Assembly: GCA_003556955.1 (NCBI GenBank)
Contig: PWQB01000261.1
Location: 1 to 5,155 of the forward strand
Direction: 5' to 3'
Source: Nostocaceae cyanobacterium CSSed10_463m
Lineage (GTDB): Bacteria; Cyanobacteriota; Cyanobacteriia; Cyanobacteriales; Nostocaceae
DNA: 5,155 nt
In this document: positions 1 through 4,510 of the stretch, one piece after another
How positions within the stretch are numbered: the stretch's first letter is position 1
Layout of the letters: each line of letters begins with the position of its first letter
The notes under the pieces: generated by a model
Seen by the model: the letters and a program-made list of their open reading frames with translations, nothing else
Told to the model about the DNA's origin: nothing
The model's database searches: none
Position numbers and translations under genes: made by a program

Positions 1-159
1 AGGTGGTTGATAATTCTCCAGTAGAGCAACCATTAACACAAAGAAAATTTTATCTCCCAACTGGGACAACATCTGCCCAATCCACAGGAGCATAAAGCCA
101 CGATTTTTTAGCAGGGCGCTAAATTCGTTATTGACAGCAGCTGGTTCAGTGGGAAACAT
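1..159 (-). CDS. MFS-type transporter, N-terminal fragment (runs off left edge)
   Basis: The minus strand reads an open frame of 53 codons from the ATG at 159-157 to the window edge with no stop. The product opens with about 20 polar residues, including ALLKNRGF. A hydrophobic first membrane segment follows (FMLLWIGQMLSQLGDKIFFV, then LMVALLENY, roughly residues 22-50). A short Asn-Arg stretch followed by LLWIGQ-LSQLGD is, from my memory of the family, typical of the start of major facilitator superfamily permeases of the MFS_3 kind. These are inner-membrane proteins of about 400-450 residues with 12 helices, often acting as exporters. An AGGA ribosome-binding site (minus strand, 168-165) lies five bases before the ATG and supports this start. 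Only the first helix is visible, so the substrate cannot be named. Family membership is inferred from this short stretch. The hydrolase gene lies upstream on the same strand across a 214-bp repeat-bearing spacer, so co-transcription is possible but not shown. Confidence 0.72.
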   Translation of the reverse strand, partial: MFPTEPAAVNNEFSALLKNRGFMLLWIGQMLSQLGDKIFFVLMVALLENYQPP

Positions 160-177
160 TTAGATCCTGGGGATTAG

Positions 178-267
178 GGAGTAGGGAATAAGTAGGGGCG
201 AGTTTAAGCAAAGAGTCTGTGAACCGTCGAAATTTTTCATAACCCCGCCCGTACAGGAGTAGGGAAT
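178..267. repeat. MITE-like inverted repeat inside a 12-bp direct repeat
   Basis: A 66-bp segment (190-255) has imperfect inverted ends. GTAGGGGCGAGTTTAAG at 192-208 matches the complement of 238-254 at 13 of 17 positions. It is bracketed by a perfect 12-bp direct repeat GGAGTAGGGAAT at 178-189 and 256-267. There is no coding capacity. Inverted ends of the form GTAGGGGCGGGTTT and AAACCCGCCCCTAC recur in Nostocales intergenic DNA, as far as I recall. The layout looks like a small non-autonomous element with a target duplication, or an insertion into a tandem GGGAGTAGGGA tract. It lies in the spacer between the hydrolase and the transporter and, if transcribed, would fold into a hairpin there. 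Confidence 0.55.
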
Positions 268-373
268 CAGCAAATTAATATTTTCTCTGATCCTCCTCAT
301 CTTCTGATGTTCATAATTTGGAATTGCTTAATTTGCAATTGTTTAATCCTGCTTAATGATGCTGTTTTCCGGA

Positions 374-946
374 TTAATTGTGTTTATAACGTTTTAGTAG
401 TAAATGCAAGAACTCGGTTGCAGTCAAGGGAACTGGAGGTTGAGAAACTTTTACTGATCGATCTACCCACCAACCTTTTACTGTTTGAGGCGATCGCCAT
501 ATTGATAAATGCTCAACGGCTGGTTCTGCGTAAAAATTATCATGTCCACCACCCAAGCAGGACGAACTCCAATGGGTGAAATAATCATGACTGATGCGAT
601 GTATCGGAAAGTTTCCCGCTAGTGGTACTCCCCAACCATCTATAGCAATAAAGGCTTTGACATTACCTCCTAAAAGTTGCCAGGAACAGGCTGCACCGAT
701 TGCACCTACTACGCCTGCACTAAAGCTAATGAAGATCATGGGCGATTTTAGCTCATTCTGCAAGCGATCGCTTAAAAATTGCAAAATATGAAGTGACGAT
801 AAAGTTAATAAACTTTCACCAGGGAAAATCAGGATTTCACTCCATTCTTTGGCATTTAAGCTATTAAAACCTGGAGATAGGCATTCTGATATAAAGTTTT
901 TGGTTAGTGCTGGCTCATGCATTCCAGGGCAAATAATTATACTCAT
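374..946 (-). CDS. Alpha/beta-hydrolase-like protein of unknown substrate
   Basis: This is a 190-residue cytosolic protein with no signal peptide or membrane helix. It begins with a beta strand and turn, MSIIICPGMHEP, like the first strand and oxyanion-hole loop of alpha/beta hydrolases. Residues 70-80 read MIFISFSAGVV, a strand followed by a nucleophile-elbow-like S-x-S-x-G with candidate Ser76. The first Gly of the usual G-x-S-x-G is replaced by Ser. Asp103 (AIDGWG) and His135 (LGGGHDNFY) are plausible acid and base residues, though the triad is my inference. At 190 residues it is short for the superfamily, consistent with a minimal serine-hydrolase core. The ATG at 946-944 fits because the first beta strand starts immediately. 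No good Shine-Dalgarno sequence is seen (upstream is CCTAAAAATA). It is divergent from the chelatase gene. I recognise it only as a conserved cyanobacterial-type hypothetical protein; esterase, lipase or a non-catalytic role are all open. Confidence 0.7.
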   Translation of the reverse strand: MSIIICPGMHEPALTKNFISECLSPGFNSLNAKEWSEILIFPGESLLTLSSLHILQFLSDRLQNELKSPMIFISFSAGVVGAIGAACSWQLLGGNVKAFIAIDGWGVPLAGNFPIHRISHDYFTHWSSSCLGGGHDNFYAEPAVEHLSIWRSPQTVKGWWVDRSVKVSQPPVPLTATEFLHLLLKRYKHN

Positions 947-976
947 TATTTTTAGGTAATAACAGGTTTTTAGCTA

Positions 977-1003
977 TCTATAACAAGTTTCGTATTTAAT
1001 CAA
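977..1003 (-). promoter_or_regulatory. Weak candidate promoter for the hydrolase gene
   Basis: On the minus strand, TTGATT (1003-998) could be a minus-35 box and TATAGA (982-977) a minus-10 box. The 15-nt spacer is shorter than the usual 16-18. Transcription would start near 970, about 25 nt before the ATG. AT-rich DNA produces such matches by chance, so this is only a candidate. Confidence 0.22.
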
Positions 1004-1040
1004 ACATGGTTAACAGTAATTTAAAGTAAACAAATTCCCA

Positions 1041-1110
1041 ACATAAATTCATTCAATTACTCAATCTTGTCTTTAGGATATCTGAAAATCTACCTCTGAC
1101 ATAAATTCAT
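1041..1110. repeat. Perfect 12-bp direct repeat, ACATAAATTCAT
   Basis: ACATAAATTCAT occurs at 1041-1052 and again at 1099-1110, 58 bp apart start to start, which is between five and six helical turns. Both copies lie in the divergent intergenic region, upstream of the chelatase minus-10 candidate. They could be paired binding sites for a regulator or a chance repeat in AT-rich DNA. No known operator is recognised. Confidence 0.35.
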
Positions 1111-1213
1111 ATATCAAATCCAGATTACTACAAAAATGATTTTTTAATACTCAGTAGCAAGTAATAACCCCAGTATGCCTTTTGATATATTATTGTTAAT
1201 TTCGTAACGACCC

Positions 1214-1234
1214 TATCCCCCTGGATGGGATAAT
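1214..1234 (+). promoter_or_regulatory. Candidate chelatase promoter with overlapping inverted repeat
   Basis: GATAAT at 1229-1234 is preceded by TG at 1226-1227, giving an extended minus-10 (TGG-GATAAT) that can compensate for a poor minus-35. The bases at the minus-35 distance (AACGAC, near 1206) do not match consensus. A perfect inverted repeat, TATCCC (1214-1219) and GGGATA (1227-1232) with a 7-nt centre, overlaps the minus-10. A regulator bound there would block polymerase. Transcription would start near 1241, giving a leader of about 84 nt. The repeat and the extended minus-10 are seen directly; their regulatory role is inferred. Confidence 0.35.
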
Positions 1235-1312
1235 AAACTACGAGTTAACAGAGCAATAAAGTTATTCCCTAACCTAATTAGCTCTCAACTCTGGTTTATA
1301 TGGATTTATATT

Positions 1313-1317
1313 GAGGA
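1313..1317 (+). promoter_or_regulatory. Ribosome-binding site fixing the chelatase GTG start
   Basis: GAGGA lies seven bases upstream of the GTG at 1325. No in-frame ATG near this site competes. The downstream translation (MVATPEK) reads into the conserved chelatase core within 20 residues, so GTG is accepted as the start. Confidence 0.7.
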
Positions 1318-1324
1318 AATCATT

Positions 1325-2443
1325 GTGGTTGCCACCCCAGAAAAACAGCAACACATCCACGAGCAGTTATCAGGTAAAGACAGAGTTGCCGTCTTACTGA
1401 TGGGCTACGGTGAAGTCGAAAGTTATGAAGATTTTGCTAACTATAACGAACAGGCTTTAAATCTACTGACTGCAAAATTCGCACCAGTACCAACCTGGAT
1501 TTATCCCCCTTTAGCAAAGCTATTGGCGTTATTTGATCGTCATGAATGGGGACACACACACCATGATTTTATTTCCCCACACAATGCCATCTTTGAACAG
1601 CAACGCGCTGGTATAGAAAAGAACTTACAAGCCAAATGGGGCGATCGCATCCAAGTTTTCAAAGCCTTTAACTTCTGTGCGCCCTACCTACCGGATCAGG
1701 TTTTAGCAGAAATTAAAAACCAAGGCTTTGAGAAAATCTTGATTTACCCCTTACTAGTCGTTGATTCCATCTTTACCAGTGGCATTGCCGTTGAGCAAGT
1801 TAACAATGCTTTAGCTGAGATTCCTGATGGAGAAGAACATTGGCTAAAAGCACAGCGTTACATCCCCTCCTTCTATAACGAACCAGCCTACATTGATTTG
1901 ATGGCTAAATTAGTTGAGGAAAAGATTTCCGCCGACTTCAGCACGACTTACCTAGCTTCTCAAATTGGTATTGTGTTGATGAATCATGGCTGTCCCCACA
2001 AAGCCAAAGGATTCACCTCTGGAATTACCGAAAGTCAGGCACTATATGATTTAGTCCGGGATAAGTTAATTCACCGCTATCCTTTAATTTCCGTGGGTTG
2101 GCTGAACCACGATACACCTTTAATTGAATGGACATTACCCAATGCTGAACAAGCTGCTACTAACTTAATTCAATTGGGTGCAAAAGCCATCATCTTTATG
2201 CCCATTGGCTTTGCGACAGAAAACCACGAAACTTTATTAGATGTACATCACATCATTCATGCTTTAGCGAAAAAGCATTCCGATGTGAATTATGTGCAAA
2301 TGGCTTGTGTTAACGACAATCCAGAATTTTTGGAAATGGCGGCCGAATGGGCAAATGCTCATATTGCAGAGTTAATGAATCAGGAAGCTATGGCGGTTAA
2401 TCCCCAATTGGCGGGAAGTCACCATCACCATCATCATCATTAG
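1325..2443 (+). CDS. Ferrochelatase-family (class II chelatase) protein with natural C-terminal His7 tail
   Basis: This is a 372-residue soluble protein with two chelatase lobes. Lobe one starts at residues 20-30 (RVAVLLMGYGE) and includes FCAPYLPDQVLAEIKNQGF and IYPLLVVDSIFTSG (117-153). Lobe two starts at IGIVLMNHGCPHKAKG (214-229), whose His221 occupies the place of the catalytic His of ferrochelatases. It continues to MPIGFATENHETLLDVHHII (292-311), where Glu302 matches the conserved acidic residue of the GFxxDHxE-type motif. Known family members insert a divalent metal into a tetrapyrrole (Fe into protoporphyrin IX in HemH; Co or Ni in CbiX/CfbA relatives). Extra histidines occur at 73-86 (HEWGHTHHDFISPH). 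The last seven residues before the stop are all His. The usual cyanobacterial HemH ends in a chlorophyll-a/b-binding-like helix; none is seen here, so I read this as a paralogue rather than the housekeeping HemH. The metal and substrate are not determined by the sequence. It starts with GTG after a good ribosome-binding site. Confidence 0.82.
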   Translation: MVATPEKQQHIHEQLSGKDRVAVLLMGYGEVESYEDFANYNEQALNLLTAKFAPVPTWIYPPLAKLLALFDRHEWGHTHHDFISPHNAIFEQQRAGIEKNLQAKWGDRIQVFKAFNFCAPYLPDQVLAEIKNQGFEKILIYPLLVVDSIFTSGIAVEQVNNALAEIPDGEEHWLKAQRYIPSFYNEPAYIDLMAKLVEEKISADFSTTYLASQIGIVLMNHGCPHKAKGFTSGITESQALYDLVRDKLIHRYPLISVGWLNHDTPLIEWTLPNAEQAATNLIQLGAKAIIFMPIGFATENHETLLDVHHIIHALAKKHSDVNYVQMACVNDNPEFLEMAAEWANAHIAELMNQEAMAVNPQLAGSHHHHHHH

Positions 2444-2452
2444 ACTTGGAAA

Positions 2453-2540
2453 CCTAACCCCCCAACCCCCTTCCCTACAAGGGAATGGGGAGAATTCAAA
2501 GCCTCTCTCCTTGCAGGAGAGAGGTTTGGAGAGAGGTTTT
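2453..2540. repeat. Double-hairpin interspersed repeat downstream of the chelatase
   Basis: Ten bases after the chelatase stop begins a strand-biased C-rich then G/A-rich block. Hairpin one pairs CCCCTTCCCT (2467-2476) with AGGGAA-T-GGGG (2480-2490), with a one-base bulge and a 3-nt loop. Hairpin two is a perfect 9-bp stem, CCTCTCTCC (2502-2510) with GGAGAGAGG (2516-2524), and a 5-nt loop. GGAGAGAGGTTT is then repeated in tandem (2516-2527, 2528-2539), so two alternative pairings exist. I recall this CCTAACCCC-to-GGAGAGAGG pattern as a widespread intergenic repeat in filamentous cyanobacteria. It may slow or end transcription from the chelatase gene, but no strong U-tract follows, so I do not call it a terminator. 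Confidence 0.65.
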
Positions 2541-2625
2541 CCAGATACCCATAGCTCAAGTTTCGTTGTTATTCTGAAGGTAACTAGAAGATTTGGGTGC
2601 AACCATCTTCACAAGCAACAGTTTC

Positions 2626-2632
2626 AGGATGG
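2626..2632 (+). promoter_or_regulatory. Ribosome-binding site that decides the Uma2 start
   Basis: AGGATGG sits a few bases before the ATG at 2637 (AGGA to ATG gap of seven bases). The only longer in-frame start, TTG at 2511, lies inside the loop of the upstream repeat and has no family-like sequence after it. This site therefore selects 2637. Confidence 0.6.
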
Positions 2633-2636
2633 AATA

Positions 2637-3239
2637 ATGACACAACCTAACTTAACCCCGGCTATTGCTGTCAATATCCCAAATACATTAACACTTCAAG
2701 TTTCCCATGAGCAATTCGTTGATTTGGCACTGGCTAACCGAGATTTACAATTAGAAAGAACTGCTACGGGGGAATTAATTATTATGCCACCAACGGGCAG
2801 TGATACCGGAAAAAGAAACTTGGATATCGCTGGACAAGTGTGGCTGTGGAACCGTCAAACTAAATTAGGGGAAGCTTTTGATTCTTCAACAGGTTTTCGC
2901 CTTCCTAATGGTGCTAATCGCTCTCCTGATGCCGCTTGGGTAGGTAAACAAAGATGGGATGCTCTGACTTTAGAACAGCAAGAAACCTTTGCACCAATTT
3001 GTCCGGATTTTGTGCTGGAATTACGTTCTAAAACGGACTCTTTAGAAAAGTTGCAAGCAAAGATGAGAGAATATATAGAAAATGGTGCTGGTTTGGGTTG
3101 GTTGATTGACCGCAAAAATCAACAAGTGGAAATTTATCGTCCTGGTAGAAATGTGGAAGTTTTAGATCATCCTGTTAGTTTATCAGGGGAAGATATTTTA
3201 CCTGGGTTTGTGTTGGATTTAACTGAGGTTTGGAGTTGA
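2637..3239 (+). CDS. Uma2 (DUF820) family PD-(D/E)XK nuclease-like protein
   Basis: This 200-residue protein shows the Uma2 order. An N-terminal helix (HEQFVDLALANRDLQLE, 24-40) is followed by the GELIIMPPTGSDTGKRN strand-turn (45-61) and GFRLPNGANRSPDAAWV (86-102) with Asp98. Next come PDFVLELRSKTDS (123-135) with Glu128 and Lys132 or Arg130, a helix KLQAKMREYIENGAGLGWLID (138-158), and a closing GEDILPGFVLDLTEVW. Asp98, Glu128 and Arg130/Lys132 fit the PD-(D/E)XK endonuclease-fold active site, as known for the family. The family is greatly expanded in cyanobacteria and its biological role is mostly unknown. Full length for the family, apparently intact. The ATG at 2637 was chosen over an upstream TTG that falls in a repeat; residues before it (CNHLHKQQFQDGI) are not family-like. 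It converges with the cysteine desulfurase gene with only 7 bp between stops. There is no obvious partner gene; nuclease activity is inferred. Confidence 0.85.
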   Translation: MTQPNLTPAIAVNIPNTLTLQVSHEQFVDLALANRDLQLERTATGELIIMPPTGSDTGKRNLDIAGQVWLWNRQTKLGEAFDSSTGFRLPNGANRSPDAAWVGKQRWDALTLEQQETFAPICPDFVLELRSKTDSLEKLQAKMREYIENGAGLGWLIDRKNQQVEIYRPGRNVEVLDHPVSLSGEDILPGFVLDLTEVWS

Positions 3240-3246
3240 CTGAAAT

Positions 3247-4404
3247 TTAGAGAAGTTGCTGAATTTTATTGACTGCATTTATAATCAGAGAGGATGTTTT
3301 TTCTATTTCGGCTTTGGTTGTAAATTTACCAATACCAATTCTTAACGCTCCTTCAATCAGATTTTCTGCAAGATTCATCGCTTGTAAAACGTGAGAGGGT
3401 GCAACAATACCGGAAGAACAAGCCGCACCTGTGGAAATAGCTAATTGATGGCGAACTCTCGCAATAATTGCACTATTAGGAATATTCGGGATAGAAATAT
3501 GTAAGTTACCTGATAAACGGTTGTTTAAGTCTCCGTTAATTACTAAATCAGGTATTTGTGATTGTAGCAAGTTTTGCAGTTGATTTCGCATAAGTGCGAT
3601 CGCCTGTTCATCTTCTTCCATCTCCAACCGTCTCCAGTGACAAGCTTCACCTAAACCAGCGATTCCGGGGACATTGAGTGTACCTGATCTGATTCCCTGT
3701 TGATGTCCACCACCATATACAATAGGTTGCAGGTGTTCACCTTTTTTGACGACTAATGCACCAACGCCTTTGGGCGCATAAAGTTTATGTCCAGAAATAG
3801 CTAGATAGGTAATACCCCAGTCTTGAAAGTTGAGAGGAATTTTACCGACTGCTTGGGAAGCGTCACAGAGAAAAGGAATATTGTAGGAAGATGCGATCGC
3901 CCCAATTTTTGCAGTAGGATAAATTGTACCCACTTCATTATTAGCAGACATCACACACAGCAGAGAAGCACCCTCAGAGCAGACTTTTTCCAGATATTCT
4001 AAATCAATTTGAGCTTGTTGATTAACCTTTAACCAAACAATTTCCACTAAGTTTTTTTTCGCTAAAGCTGCACAGGTATCTAAAACCGCCTTGTGTTCAA
4101 CTGGGGAAACAATGATTTTGCATGGGTGATGCTGTTGGGAAACATAACCTTGAATGGCTAAATTAATGCTTTCTGTTGCACCAGACGTAAAAATAATTTC
4201 TTTGGGTGAAGCATTGATTAATTCCGCTATTTGTTGACGGGCTTGTTTAACAACTTTTGCGGCTTCATCTCCATATATATGATCTACACTATTGGCATTA
4301 CCAAAAGCAGTAGTCATATAATACATGACTTTTTCAGCTACTCTCAAATCAACGGGAGTAGTTGCATGATAATCCAGATAAATTATCGTTTCTTGTCTAG
4401 TCAT
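3247..4404 (-). CDS. PLP-dependent cysteine desulfurase (NifS/IscS/DndA class)
   Basis: This is a 385-residue, full-length class V aminotransferase-fold enzyme. Such enzymes take sulfur from L-cysteine as an enzyme persulfide and pass it to Fe-S cluster scaffolds, tRNA thiolation or DNA phosphorothioation. Visible landmarks are IIYLDYHATTPVD (7-19), FTSGATES (72-79; PLP phosphate loop), VEHKAV (102-107; His104 stacks on PLP), DASQAVGK (181-188; Asp181 to the ring nitrogen), SGHKLYAPKG (204-213; Schiff-base Lys207), GGHQQGIRSGTLNVP (232-246) and the mobile loop STGAACSSG (324-332) with persulfide Cys329. The late RxSxGR motif reads RIGIGK (355-360), a mild departure. The extended region around Cys329 (SGIVAPSHVLQAM) fits group I, IscS/NifS-like enzymes. 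FGNANSVDHIYG (34-45) also resembles the DndA subgroup. I cannot fix the subgroup. The start lacks a Shine-Dalgarno sequence: the ATG ends a run of A residues, but the conserved N-terminus begins at once, so the start is secure. Confidence 0.93.
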   Translation of the reverse strand: MTRQETIIYLDYHATTPVDLRVAEKVMYYMTTAFGNANSVDHIYGDEAAKVVKQARQQIAELINASPKEIIFTSGATESINLAIQGYVSQQHHPCKIIVSPVEHKAVLDTCAALAKKNLVEIVWLKVNQQAQIDLEYLEKVCSEGASLLCVMSANNEVGTIYPTAKIGAIASSYNIPFLCDASQAVGKIPLNFQDWGITYLAISGHKLYAPKGVGALVVKKGEHLQPIVYGGGHQQGIRSGTLNVPGIAGLGEACHWRRLEMEEDEQAIALMRNQLQNLLQSQIPDLVINGDLNNRLSGNLHISIPNIPNSAIIARVRHQLAISTGAACSSGIVAPSHVLQAMNLAENLIEGALRIGIGKFTTKAEIEKTSSLIINAVNKIQQLL

Positions 4405-4413
4405 TTTTTTTTA

Positions 4414-4503
4414 ACGCAAAGGTACGCAAAGGGAACGCGGAGGTACGCAGAGAATTATTATAAAATCTCTCCAAACTCTCTGCGCCTCTGCGCCTCTGCG
4501 TGA
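4414..4503. repeat. CTCTGCG-type inverted-repeat array
   Basis: The left arm has four related units: ACGCAAAGG (4414-4422), ACGCAAAGG (4424-4432), ACGCGGAGG (4435-4443) and ACGCAGAG (4445-4452). The right arm has the opposite orientation, CTCTGCG (4478-4484), CCTCTGCG (4485-4492) and CCTCTGCG (4493-4500). CGCAGAG (4446-4452) pairs perfectly with 4478-4484 across a 25-nt AT-rich loop. The outer units extend the stem with single mismatches and small bulges. The period is 10-11 bp on the left and 8 bp on the right. From memory, this is a common intergenic repeat family in Nostoc and Anabaena genomes. It fills nearly the whole 106-bp gap between the two minus-strand genes. Confidence 0.7.
4457..4462 (-). 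promoter_or_regulatory. Perfect minus-10 (TATAAT) in the repeat loop, candidate cysteine desulfurase promoter
   Basis: The minus strand reads TTTTATAATAATT here, with consensus TATAAT at 4462-4457 inside the loop of the inverted repeat. A start near 4450 would give a leader of about 46 nt. No recognisable minus-35 is found at the proper distance (GCGCAG), so the promoter call rests on one box in AT-rich sequence. Confidence 0.3.
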
Positions 4504-4510
4504 GTTTTCA

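Larger units (their letters stand above)
947..1324. other. Divergent intergenic region between hydrolase and chelatase genes
   Basis: This is 378 bp of AT-rich non-coding DNA separating two divergently transcribed genes. I see no plausible small gene in it. It holds candidate promoters on both strands (listed separately), a perfect 12-bp direct repeat ACATAAATTCAT (1041-1052 and 1099-1110), and an inverted repeat TATCCC-N7-GGGATA (1214-1232). The inverted repeat overlaps the likely chelatase minus-10 element. Two similar A/T-rich copies, TGGTTTATAT (1292-1301) and TGGATTTATAT (1301-1311), sit just before the chelatase ribosome-binding site. Confidence 0.6.

Noticed and set aside
322..340. AATTGC-N7-GCAATT hairpin after the hydrolase stop, as a terminator
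   Set aside because: The stem is only six pairs, AT-rich, and no clear U-tract follows on the minus strand.
307..791. Plus-strand frames at 307-579 and 594-791
   Set aside because: They are antisense to the hydrolase gene (the first starts just outside it), lack recognisable motifs and have no convincing ribosome-binding site.
2372..2602. Minus-strand frame of 76 codons over the chelatase tail and repeat
   Set aside because: It includes the antisense of the His codons (a run of Met) and the hairpin repeat; no protein-like pattern.
2511..2636. 42-residue N-terminal extension of the Uma2 gene from TTG 2511
   Set aside because: The start lies in a repeat loop, the extension is not family-like, and a good ribosome-binding site precedes ATG 2637.
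2855..3115. Minus-strand 86-codon frame inside the Uma2 gene
   Set aside because: Shadow of a well-supported Uma2 coding sequence.
4414..4503. Possible CRISPR array
   Set aside because: Units are 8-11 bp, inverted between arms and without unique spacers; it is an inverted-repeat element.
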